Positions 35,158 through 43,109 of a stretch of DNA of 51,502 nt are shown piece after piece. The stretch is taken from assembly GCA_023664775.1 (NCBI GenBank), contig JAMPEW010000020.1:1-51502 (forward strand), given 5' to 3'. The stretch comes from Clostridium sp. GTDB taxonomy: Bacteria; Bacillota; Clostridia; Lachnospirales; Lachnospiraceae. Each line of letters opens with the position of its first letter. Positions within the stretch are counted from its first letter, which is position 1. The notes beneath the pieces are model-generated. The model was given only the letters and a program-made list of their open reading frames with translations. It searched no databases and was not told where the DNA came from. The position numbers and the translations under genes are program-made.

Positions 35158-35163
35158 AACGAG

Positions 35164-35210
35164 ACTCATGTATTGCTTATTTGCCATACATGTAGTTTCT
35201 TTATTTTTTT
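35164..35210 (+). terminator. Riboswitch expression-platform terminator
   Basis: CATGTAT (35167-35173) pairs with ATACATG (35186-35192), extended by ACT/AGT, then TTCTTTATTTTTTT. It lies between the aptamer and the ABC ATPase start codon, consistent with transcriptional control. Confidence 0.7.
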
Positions 35211-35269
35211 CCGAGTATGGCATAGGCTGTATTCGGTTTTTTTGTTGAAAAAGGAAAGGACGGATATTA

Positions 35270-35968
35270 ATGTTTATTGAAATCAAAGGAATTAAAAAAG
35301 GCTTTGGCGAGGGAGAAAGCCGTGTAGAGGTACTAAAAGGCATTGATGTGGAAATTAAAAAGGGAGAATTTACCGTACTGCTTGGACCCTCAGGCTCAGG
35401 CAAATCAACCTTGCTTAACATTATCGGCGGCATTGACAATGCCGACAGCGGCTACATATCAATTGATGGTGAAAAAACCGACAACATGAACGAAAAGGCG
35501 CTTTCCCTGTACCGCAGAAAGCATCTCGGCTATATTTTTCAGATGTACAACCTAATCCCAAACCTTAACATAAAGGAAAATGTTGAGGTTGGCGCTTACC
35601 TTAGCGACAATCCCCTCGATGTTGACGAGCTTCTAAATACACTTGGACTTTACGAGCATCGTCACAAGCTTCCAAACCAGCTTTCGGGCGGGCAACAGCA
35701 AAGGACGGCAATCGGACGGGCAATCGTAAAGAATCCTGACATCCTTCTCTGCGACGAACCTACAGGTGCGCTTGACTTTAATACCTCCAAGGAAATACTC
35801 AGGCTGATTGAGGAGGTAAACCAAAAGTACGGCAACACGGTTATCATGGTTACACATAATGACGCAATAAAAAATATGGCTGACAGGGTCATCAAGCTTC
35901 GTGACGGCATTATAAAGAAAAACTACATGAATGATGTTAAGCTTACTGCCGACGAGCTTGACTGGTAG
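35270..35968 (+). CDS. ABC transporter ATP-binding protein (MacB/LolD type)
   Basis: 232 residues: Walker A LLGPSGSGKSTLLNIIGGID, Q-loop FQMYNLIPNLNIKENVE, signature LSGGQQQRTAIGRAIVKNP, Walker B ILLCDEPTGALD and H-loop VIMVTHND. This subfamily pairs with FtsX-like permeases in export or lipoprotein/peptide handling (MacB, LolD, BceA). It is followed 11 bases later by such a permease. The upstream Mn-type riboswitch suggests metal-linked regulation; the substrate is unknown. Confidence 0.93.
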   Translation: MFIEIKGIKKGFGEGESRVEVLKGIDVEIKKGEFTVLLGPSGSGKSTLLNIIGGIDNADSGYISIDGEKTDNMNEKALSLYRRKHLGYIFQMYNLIPNLNIKENVEVGAYLSDNPLDVDELLNTLGLYEHRHKLPNQLSGGQQQRTAIGRAIVKNPDILLCDEPTGALDFNTSKEILRLIEEVNQKYGNTVIMVTHNDAIKNMADRVIKLRDGIIKKNYMNDVKLTADELDW

Positions 35969-35979
35969 GAGGTGTCACT

Positions 35980-38229
35980 ATGAAAAATCCTCTTAACAAA
36001 AGGTTCCCACGGGAGTTAAAATCCGACTTTGGAAAATATGTTGCCATATTTATATTTGTAACCTTAATGACCGGCTTTGTCTCAGGCTTTCTCATTGCGG
36101 GGGACAGCATGAAAAAAAGCTACAACGAAAGCTATGAAAAATACAATATTGAAGACGGAAATTTTGAGCTTACGGACAAAGCTGAAGGCGCTTTATTTGA
36201 CGCAATGGCTGACGAAGGCATAACGCTTTATGAAAACTTTTACATTGAGGAAAAAACTACTGAGCTTGACAGCACGCTCCGTATTTTTGCAAACCGTAAC
36301 GAGGTAAATCTCATATGCCTCATGTCGGGCGAGCTTCCAAAAGCCACAGATGAAATCGCCATTGACAGGGTTTATGCCAAAAACAACAATTTATCCGTCG
36401 GCGACACAATAACGGCAGGCAGTCATGCACTTAAAATTACAGGCTTTGTTGCACTCTCCGACTATTCCACGCTATTTCAAAGTCCATCAGACATGATGTT
36501 TGACACCGTAAAATTTGGCGTGGGAATTATGACGGCTGACGGCTTTTACAATATGCCGCAAGCCCATATACATTATTCTTATTCATGGAAATATGACCAC
36601 AAACCGGAGGATGACGCCGAAGCAAAGACCATGTCAGAGGACATGCTTCCGGTTCTCGCAGCCAATGCCTCCATAAAGGAATTTATACCTGCCTACATAA
36701 ACCAGGCAATTATTTTTGCAATTGATGATATTGTCAGTGATGGTTCCATGATGCCCATTCTCTTATATATTATTCTTGTAATTATAGCCTTTATATTTGC
36801 AATTCTTACAAACAATACAATTTCAAGGGAGGCAAATGTAATCGGGACCTTACGGGCATCAGGCTACACCAGAGGCGAGCTGATACGGCATTATATCACA
36901 ATGCCAATGCTTATCACATTGATTGCCGCCATTACAGGAAATATTTTAGGCTACACTGTATTTAAGAATATGTGTGCAGATATGTACTATGGCTCATACA
37001 GCCTGACAACATATGAAACAGTGTGGAATGCAGACGCATTTGTAAAGACCACAGTTATTCCGCTTATCATCATTTGTGTAATAAATTTGTATATTCTCTG
37101 GGCAAAATTAAAGCTTTCACCGCTTAAATTTATAAGGCGTGATTTAAGCCGCAAGAAAAAGAAAAAGGCATTCCGTCTTAATACAAAAATTGGTATTATG
37201 ACAAGATTCAGAATCCGTATTATTTTTCAGAATATACCGAATTATGTCACAATAATCATAGGCATGTTCCTTGCAAATGCAATTCTTTTATTTGGTATGG
37301 GGCTTACGCCGATGATGGACCACTACCAGCAGGAAATTATCGACAACATGATTGCCAGGCATCAGTACATACTTAAAATGCCTGTTGAAACGACAAGCAC
37401 AGAAGCGGAAAAATATTGCTCAACCACACTGAAAACGGTTGACGACAATTTAAAGGCTGAGGATGCAACTATTTTCGGAATATCCACAGACAGCAGCCAT
37501 GTTGATATCAGCTTTAAGAATGGTGTATACATTTCCAACGCTTACGCTGAAAAATATAAGCTTAAAGCAGGGGACACGGTTTCACTTTTTAACAGCTATG
37601 AAAACAAAACATACAGCTTTGCCATAGACGGAATATACGATTATCCCGCAGGCATTACGGTTTTTATGGACATGGAGCAGTTCAATGACGCCTTTGATAT
37701 GCAGGAGGGTTATTTCACCGGATATTTTTCAGATGAGGAAATAACGGATATTGACGATACACTGATTGCCGCTGAAATTACTGAGGATGAGCTGACAAAG
37801 ACCAGCAGGCAGCTTACGACAACCTTCAGAGAAATGGCAGGAATGGTTCAGGCTTTTGGAATTGTCTTTTTCATGCTTGTGATATATCTTCTCTCAAGGA
37901 TTATCATTGAGAAAAATGCACAGTCCATCTCCATGACAAAAATACTCGGCTATTCCAATGCTGAAATAAACGGACTTTATATCGCCTCAACAGCAATAGT
38001 GGTCGTGCTTTCAATCATCGTTACGATACCTGTTGTAAACATAGCGATAGCAAAACTAATTCCAATTGCAATGAAAGACTTTTCAGGATATTTCTTCTAT
38101 TACGTTCCATTTGACATTTTTGTTAAAATGGCATTGCTTGGATTTTTGTGCTATGGCATTATTGCATGGTTTCAAACAAAGAAGGTTAAGAAAATTCCGC
38201 TTGACATTGCACTGAAAAATGTAGAGTAG
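35980..38229 (+). CDS. FtsX/MacB-type ABC transporter permease
   Basis: 749 residues with one N-terminal span (YVAIFIFVTLMTGFVSGFLI), a large outside domain (about 55-250), three spans (MMPILLYIILVIIAFIFAIL and two more before residue 380), a further span (ITIIIGMFLANAILLFGMG region), a second outside domain, and a last three-span FtsX unit (about 625-740). Two FtsX-like units in one chain fit the long permeases of Firmicutes. AGGAGG precedes the ATG; it forms an operon with the ATPase. The giant foldback begins 10 bases after the stop and may also act as its terminator. Confidence 0.9.
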   Translation: MKNPLNKRFPRELKSDFGKYVAIFIFVTLMTGFVSGFLIAGDSMKKSYNESYEKYNIEDGNFELTDKAEGALFDAMADEGITLYENFYIEEKTTELDSTLRIFANRNEVNLICLMSGELPKATDEIAIDRVYAKNNNLSVGDTITAGSHALKITGFVALSDYSTLFQSPSDMMFDTVKFGVGIMTADGFYNMPQAHIHYSYSWKYDHKPEDDAEAKTMSEDMLPVLAANASIKEFIPAYINQAIIFAIDDIVSDGSMMPILLYIILVIIAFIFAILTNNTISREANVIGTLRASGYTRGELIRHYITMPMLITLIAAITGNILGYTVFKNMCADMYYGSYSLTTYETVWNADAFVKTTVIPLIIICVINLYILWAKLKLSPLKFIRRDLSRKKKKKAFRLNTKIGIMTRFRIRIIFQNIPNYVTIIIGMFLANAILLFGMGLTPMMDHYQQEIIDNMIARHQYILKMPVETTSTEAEKYCSTTLKTVDDNLKAEDATIFGISTDSSHVDISFKNGVYISNAYAEKYKLKAGDTVSLFNSYENKTYSFAIDGIYDYPAGITVFMDMEQFNDAFDMQEGYFTGYFSDEEITDIDDTLIAAEITEDELTKTSRQLTTTFREMAGMVQAFGIVFFMLVIYLLSRIIIEKNAQSISMTKILGYSNAEINGLYIASTAIVVVLSIIVTIPVVNIAIAKLIPIAMKDFSGYFFYYVPFDIFVKMALLGFLCYGIIAWFQTKKVKKIPLDIALKNVE

Positions 38230-38239
38230 CTTTTATTAG

Positions 38240-38702
38240 AGGGCTGTCGCACTTGCAGGCAGCATAGACTGCTATATGCACGACCTCGTCTCAGTAACAG
38301 TGATGCTAAGAATTGCATGTACGGATAGATATACAGTAGCAAAAAACCGTTTGAAGACGTCGGTACTTGAGTTGGTGCAGGGAATGTCTTATACAGGCAA
38401 CCAAAACACGCTTTCGCTCGTCTCCGACGTAACGGTACTAAAAATTGCCGGTCTAGGCTATCCCTATATAAAAAGGAGTTGCTGGGACCGGCAATTTAAG
38501 TACCGACATCTCCAAACGGTTTTGGTTGCCCGTATAAACATTCTCATGCACCAACTCTTAGTACCGTTACGTCGGAGATGAGCGAAAGCGTGTTTTTTGT
38601 TACTGTATCATCTAATCCGTACAAGGCAATTCAAGCAGCAAAATATACAAATGAGGTTACGTACATATAGCAGTCTATACTGCCTGCAAGTGCGGCAGCC
38701 CT
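38240..38702. repeat. 463-bp giant foldback (long imperfect inverted repeat)
   Basis: The two halves are inverted copies along almost their whole length around a 32-base centre (38454-38485). The outer arms AGGGCTGTCGCACTTGCAGG and CCTGCAAGTGCGGCAGCCCT match nearly perfectly and continue through CAGCATAGACTGCTATATG. Inner arms include GGCAACCAAAAC / GTTTTGGTTGCC and TTGCCGGTC / GACCGGCAA. Inside, two segments are swapped between the arms: a CGCTTTCGCT...CGTAACGGTACT block on one arm faces a shorter ACCG..TC...GGTACTT block on the other, once in each orientation. No long protein frame spans it. It fills the gap between the ABC permease and a convergent small gene. Confidence 0.88.
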
Positions 38703-38724
38703 TTCTTAGTGTGATGCAAAAATT

Positions 38725-38955
38725 TTAATGATGATACCCTTCCATTCTTTTTGTAAAGTCATCAAGCTTGGCTTTCAGCTTTTGGTAATCCTTATCCTTT
38801 AGCTCCCCTTTTTCTTTTAGCTCAGACAGCTTAAGCTCGGCATCTTTCCTTGCCTTAATCGCCAAATCCTTGTAATTATTTTCAAGGTTAATCTGTATAT
38901 CATTAAATAATGCTTCAATTTCCCTGCGTGCCTGTTTTGCATTTTTATCAAACAT
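38725..38955 (-). CDS. Small charged helical protein, unknown
   Basis: 76 residues, nearly all predicted helix with Lys/Glu heptads (RREIEALFNDIQINLENNYK ... KLSELKEKGELKDKDYQKLK), no membrane segment. GGAG precedes the ATG. It lies between the giant foldback and the multi-hairpin element, which ends 19 bases upstream of its start. No family is recognised. Confidence 0.65.
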   Translation of the reverse strand: MFDKNAKQARREIEALFNDIQINLENNYKDLAIKARKDAELKLSELKEKGELKDKDYQKLKAKLDDFTKRMEGYHH

Positions 38956-38973
38956 ATCAAAACTCCTTACTAT

Positions 38974-39114
38974 GGAACATCAGCCCATTCCAAATTTGCT
39001 TTCAGCAAATGTTCCGATTTACTTTGTAAATCGAGAACTCATGGGCTGACTACGAGTCTCAGTGGCTTTGCCACTGGACATACTACATGTCAAGTTTTCA
39101 TAGAAAACTTGACA
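38974..39114. repeat. Multi-hairpin element with crossing pairings
   Basis: Within 141 bases: GGAACAT (38974) can pair with ATGTTCC (39009-39015) and CAGCCCAT (38981-38988) with ATGGGCTG (39041-39048); these cross, as in a pseudoknot. Separate small hairpins are ATTTGC-T..-GCAAAT, GATTTAC-TTT-GTAAATC (39016-39032), CAGTGGC-TTT-GCCACTG (39060-39076), and a perfect 12-bp stem TGTCAAGTTTTC-ATA-GAAAACTTGACA (39088-39114). It lies between the rhomboid gene stop and the small helical gene. Confidence 0.8.
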
Positions 39115-39119
39115 CAATA

Positions 39120-40229
39120 CTAATTCCCATAAAAATTAAATTTCATTCCATGCTTTTCTCCGTAAGCGGTATATACCTCAATAATGGTATCACTTTTTTC
39201 CCTATCATTTGTCAGTACATTGTCACGGTAAATATTTAAAATTACAATTGTGCTGTTTTTCGTATCGACCACAAATCTAAAACGAAGCTCCACTGTATTT
39301 CCCCCTGAGATACAGGTACCCGAAAAATCCACATAATCCTTGCCCTCCTCATCGGTAGGAATTAACGTCCATTTTTCATTGACACAATATTCCTCCAGCA
39401 CCTCTCCAAGCTCTACATCGGGCGCAAATGTAAGGGAACAGCCTTTTACATAATTTATCTTTGTTTCAGGCAGTATAGCCGCTTCGCCGCCAAGATTGGC
39501 AAAATTGATTGCTATTACAGAGATTAAAATTGTTACTGCAACGGCAATCCATTTTTCCATCTGACCTTCCATTTTATCGGCATGAAAAAATTTTGCCATA
39601 ATTACGACAGCGATAAAGCCTGTTATGCCGCCGCCAAAGTGCCCGAAATTATCCACATGCATATTTCTTGCCATTACAGCGTCAATCACAACATAGATTA
39701 TAACGGAAGCGACTGTTATAACTGCCGCATTGCTTCTTGTTATACTGCTTCTCGCAAGATAAAAATTAGAAATATATAAATAAGCTGCTATAATTCCAAA
39801 TATGGCGCCTGACGCACCAATTGAAAAATGGAGACGGTCAGGGTCTATCAAATGAAAACCGAATACTGATAATGCGCCTGAGCCTATGCCTGATAAAAAG
39901 TATATGATTATCATTTTCAATGAGCCGATATATTTTTCAACATCATGTCCAAACAGCCACAGAGAAATCATGTTCATAAGCAGATGTTCAAAATTAAGGT
40001 GCAAAAACATACTGGAAAGAAGCCGTCCGTACTCTCCCATTTCTACCACATATTCATAATTTGCACCGCCGGTTCTTGAAACATTATTCTTTGTGACGCA
40101 TGCCACAAAAACGATAACATTGATAACGATAAGAAAAATTGTGCATATAGGCAGGGTTTCCCAAACGCTCCTGTGATACGTTTTATATGTATTGTCAATG
40201 TCCCGATTGCCGCTTTCAAACTCCTCCAT
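39120..40229 (-). CDS. Rhomboid-family intramembrane serine protease with C-terminal soluble domain
   Basis: 369 residues. The six-helix rhomboid core (about 25-215) has EHLLMNMISLWLFGHDVEK, the catalytic Ser in IGASGAIFGIIAAYLY and the catalytic His in HVDNFGHFGGGITGFI, so the enzyme should be active and cut substrates within the membrane. Unlike minimal rhomboids it carries a further about 130 residues after a last hydrophobic segment (WIAVAVTILISVIAINFANL), beta-rich and probably extracytoplasmic. A frame extends to 40295 into repeat copy C, but GGAGGA precedes the ATG at 40229. Confidence 0.88.
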   Translation of the reverse strand: MEEFESGNRDIDNTYKTYHRSVWETLPICTIFLIVINVIVFVACVTKNNVSRTGGANYEYVVEMGEYGRLLSSMFLHLNFEHLLMNMISLWLFGHDVEKYIGSLKMIIIYFLSGIGSGALSVFGFHLIDPDRLHFSIGASGAIFGIIAAYLYISNFYLARSSITRSNAAVITVASVIIYVVIDAVMARNMHVDNFGHFGGGITGFIAVVIMAKFFHADKMEGQMEKWIAVAVTILISVIAINFANLGGEAAILPETKINYVKGCSLTFAPDVELGEVLEEYCVNEKWTLIPTDEEGKDYVDFSGTCISGGNTVELRFRFVVDTKNSTIVILNIYRDNVLTNDREKSDTIIEVYTAYGEKHGMKFNFYGN

Positions 40230-40246
40230 ACATCCTCCTTCATGAT

Positions 40247-40315
40247 GAACAAAGTGCCTTCGGCACTCTTTATGCTGCCACAACTTTAATGGCACTTTGG
40301 GCGAATCCTAGCAGG
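40247..40315 (-). repeat. Dispersed ~67-bp structured repeat, copy C
   Basis: Best-formed copy of the family (others at 3857 and 16351). CAAAGTGCC (40250-40258) can pair with the adjacent GGCACT (40262-40267, TTC loop) or with GGCACTTTG (40291-40299), giving two mutually exclusive hairpins. It ends 18 bases upstream of the rhomboid start codon. The same gap (40230-40550, 321 bases) also holds two more hairpins and otherwise only the start region of the ABC-F gene. Confidence 0.85.
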
Positions 40316-40361
40316 ATTTTTAATCCTGCCTTATAAGGAAGTTCGGAGAACTTTCTTATAA
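40311..40361. repeat. Two further hairpins next to repeat copy C
   Basis: GCAGGAT-TTTTA-ATCCTGC (40311-40329) and TTATAAGGAAGTTC-GGA-GAACTTTCTTATAA (40331-40361, 13 of 14 pairs). Neither is followed by a strong T-run, so they are not typical terminators. Confidence 0.7.
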
Positions 40362-40550
40362 AAGAACAAAATCTGCCACATAACCACATTTGGGTAATAA
40401 TATGTTTTGTTCAAGTCTATACACCTTAATATAACAGAAATAATAGGAAATGGAAAGAAATTTTACAGTGGCAGGGTTAAGCATTGCAAACAACCCATTT
40501 ATTTGTTAGAATAACCAACGAAATCATTATTTGCAAGGGAGGAAGCTGCC

Positions 40551-42530
40551 ATGCTTCTTGCGTGTCAGAACATAAGTAAATCCTATGGTACAAATCAGAT
40601 TTTATCTGACGTATCATTTCATATAGAGGCAAGAGAAAAAATAGCTATCGTTGGAATAAACGGATGTGGAAAAACCACGCTGCTTAAAATTATCATGGGT
40701 GAGGAAGCCGCAGATAACGGTCAGGTCGTTATCTCAAAGGAGGCAGCCATTGGCTATCTCTCCCAGCATCAGGACATTTCCTTTGACAATACCGTATACG
40801 ATGAAATGCTTGAAACGAAAAAATATATTATTGACATGGAAGCAAAGCTGCGAAGCCTTGAGCACGACATGAAGGAATGTGAGGGCGACAGGCTTGCACA
40901 GATTATGAATACCTACAACAGGGTACAGTCGGAATATGACAGACTGAACGGATATGCCTACAAAAGTGAGATAACCGGCGTATTAAAGGGACTTGGATTT
41001 TCAGAGACGGATTACGGCAGGCATATCAGCACCCTTTCAGGGGGACAAAAGATGCGTATTGCCCTCGGCAGACTCCTTCTTACAAAGCCTGATATTATAA
41101 TACTTGACGAGCCTACCAATCATCTTGATATGCTCTCAACTGCATGGCTTGAGACATTTCTTTCGTCATATGACGGAAGTGTAATTATCGTAAGCCATGA
41201 CAGATATTTCATTGATAAAATTGCAACAAAGCTTGTTGAGATAGATAATACAAAGGCAGCCATTTATCATGGAAACTACTCCTACTATGCAAAAAAACGT
41301 GCCGAGATAAGAGCCTCCCTCATGAAGGCTTACCTAAATCAGCAGCAGGAAATAAAGCATCAGGAGGAGGTTATAACAAAGCTCAAGCAGTTCAACAGGG
41401 AAAAATCTATAAAGCGTGCCGAGAGCAGGGAAAAAATGCTTGCCAAAATAGATGTTTTGGAAAAGCCTGTGGAGGCTGCCTCGGAAATGCGCCTTGCCCT
41501 CACCCCATCCGTTGAAAGTGGAAATGATGTTCTTACAATAAGGGAGCTTTCAAAATCCTTTGGCAGCCACAATTTATTTTCAGCGCTTGACATGGATATA
41601 AAACGAGGGGAACGGGTTTCTCTTATCGGCGGAAACGGAACAGGAAAAACAACAATACTTAAAATAATAAACCGTGTCATACCGAAAGATACCGGAACCG
41701 TAACACTCGGCTCCCGTGTTCGCATCGGCTACTACGACCAGGAGCATCAGGTTTTGTCACTTCACAAAACGATATTTGAGGAAATATCCGATGCGTACCC
41801 TGACATGAACAACACAAAAATAAGAAATGTTCTCGCTGCATTTTTATTTACAGGCGAGGACGTCTTTAAAAAAATTGGAGATTTAAGCGGCGGCGAACGC
41901 GGCCGTGTTTCCCTGGCAAAGCTTATGCTTTCCCCTGCAAATTTCCTTATACTTGACGAGCCTACAAACCACTTAGATATACAGTCCAAGGAAATACTTG
42001 AGGAAGCCCTGAAAAGCTATACGGGAACAGTGCTTGTGGTAAGCCATGACAGATATTTTATCAATTCCGTTTCAACAAGAATTATTGAGTTGAAGGATAA
42101 AAGGCTTTACTCCTTTATCGGCAACTATGATTATTACGAAGCACATAGGGATATTGTTTACGGTTCATCCCCAGAAAATGATATTGCAGCAAAAAGCAAT
42201 ATGACACAAATGCCTTCCATGAAAGCAGCGTTTACGGCAATTACGGATGATGTCATGCCGCAGACAAAAGGCACATCCTCCTCTAAAGAAGAATACCTGA
42301 AAAACAAGGAGGAGCAGGCACGTATCAGAAAGCTCGCAAATGACCTGAAAAGGACGGAAGCAAAAATCGAAGAATTGGAACAAGCAATATCCGACATTGA
42401 TAGTGAGATAAACAATCCTGAAAATGCCACAAACTCCTTTAAACTCGGAGAGCTTTCCTCCCAAAGGGAAAAAATGGACAGCGAGCTTATGGAATTATAT
42501 GAAAAATGGGAGACGCTTAGCAATGAGTAA
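40551..42530 (+). CDS. ABC-F family ATPase
   Basis: 659 residues, two ABC domains in one chain and no membrane segment: Walker A GINGCGKTTLL and GGNGTGKTTIL, signatures LSGGQKMRIALGRLLL and LSGGERGRVSLAKLML, Walker B IIILDEPTNHLD and FLILDEPTNHLD. The linker of about 80 residues (AEIRASLMKAYLNQQQEIKH...) is the tRNA-interaction segment of ABC-F proteins, and the C-terminus (from about 580) is a coiled coil. ABC-F proteins act on the ribosome; some protect against antibiotics, others are housekeeping. The length and tail suggest the YdiF/Uup type, but resistance cannot be excluded. GGGAGG precedes the ATG. Confidence 0.9.
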   Translation: MLLACQNISKSYGTNQILSDVSFHIEAREKIAIVGINGCGKTTLLKIIMGEEAADNGQVVISKEAAIGYLSQHQDISFDNTVYDEMLETKKYIIDMEAKLRSLEHDMKECEGDRLAQIMNTYNRVQSEYDRLNGYAYKSEITGVLKGLGFSETDYGRHISTLSGGQKMRIALGRLLLTKPDIIILDEPTNHLDMLSTAWLETFLSSYDGSVIIVSHDRYFIDKIATKLVEIDNTKAAIYHGNYSYYAKKRAEIRASLMKAYLNQQQEIKHQEEVITKLKQFNREKSIKRAESREKMLAKIDVLEKPVEAASEMRLALTPSVESGNDVLTIRELSKSFGSHNLFSALDMDIKRGERVSLIGGNGTGKTTILKIINRVIPKDTGTVTLGSRVRIGYYDQEHQVLSLHKTIFEEISDAYPDMNNTKIRNVLAAFLFTGEDVFKKIGDLSGGERGRVSLAKLMLSPANFLILDEPTNHLDIQSKEILEEALKSYTGTVLVVSHDRYFINSVSTRIIELKDKRLYSFIGNYDYYEAHRDIVYGSSPENDIAAKSNMTQMPSMKAAFTAITDDVMPQTKGTSSSKEEYLKNKEEQARIRKLANDLKRTEAKIEELEQAISDIDSEINNPENATNSFKLGELSSQREKMDSELMELYEKWETLSNE

Positions 42531-42539
42531 ACAAGCTTG

Positions 42540-43091
42540 CTAAACATCTCCCTGAAACATAAGTGTAAGTATCATTTGTGCTGTTTCGACCATATTTGTG
42601 CTATTGTCCATGCTGCACTTTTGAATGTAACGGAATGCCTCCTCCTCGGATAAGTGATTTCTTTCCATAAGGAGGTATTTTGCATTGCTTATATAATTTT
42701 CTTCCTGCCAGGTCCGCTTGACGGGTTTTTTATTTTTCTTATATCTTCTCTCAACCTGCCTTAGCACCATATCAACGGTACTTATCAGGTCGCCTAATTT
42801 AAGGGGCGTTGAAAGGGACAGTATTCCCGTCCCTGCCGCAGCGACCGCAACCTGTGAGCCAATGAGCACAAGCTCAAAGTTTTTCGGCAGACTTTCCTTT
42901 AAATCAAGATAAAACATATCGCTTAATTTGTATGCACTTAAAACCACTCCCGCATCCATGTTTCCCACTGCCTGCAATGTCATGGCGGCAGTTGAATAGG
43001 CAAACACTTCGTCATAGCCGTGGTTATTAAGTATTCTCTGTATTTTTTTTGCTTCCTCAAGCTTTGGCAGGACTACAATAATTGAACTCAT
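42540..43091 (-). CDS. ANTAR-domain regulator linked to glnA
   Basis: 183 residues. The first about 115 look like a receiver (IIVVLPKLEEAKKIQRILNN) but the acceptor Asp position reads AGVVLSAYKL, so it is a pseudo-receiver. The C-terminal 60 residues (NYISNAKYLLMERNHLSEEE, AFRYIQKCSMDNSTNMVETA) are an ANTAR RNA-binding domain, which acts as an antiterminator. ANTAR proteins encoded beside glnA are typical of Clostridia and control nitrogen genes. GGAGG precedes the ATG; it is 18 bases after glnA. Its end nearly touches the convergent ABC-F gene. Confidence 0.88.
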   Translation of the reverse strand: MSSIIVVLPKLEEAKKIQRILNNHGYDEVFAYSTAAMTLQAVGNMDAGVVLSAYKLSDMFYLDLKESLPKNFELVLIGSQVAVAAAGTGILSLSTPLKLGDLISTVDMVLRQVERRYKKNKKPVKRTWQEENYISNAKYLLMERNHLSEEEAFRYIQKCSMDNSTNMVETAQMILTLMFQGDV

Positions 43092-43109
43092 ACGGCTGCC
43101 TCCGCTTTA

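Noticed and set aside
38276-38581. 101-codon open frame inside the giant foldback
   Set aside because: It lies entirely within the inverted repeat, has no ribosome site, and its translation shows no recognisable domain; the structure explains the sequence better.
38974-40361. Possible CRISPR array (several short palindromes in a row)
   Set aside because: The palindromes differ in sequence and spacing; there is no constant direct repeat with unique spacers and no cas gene.
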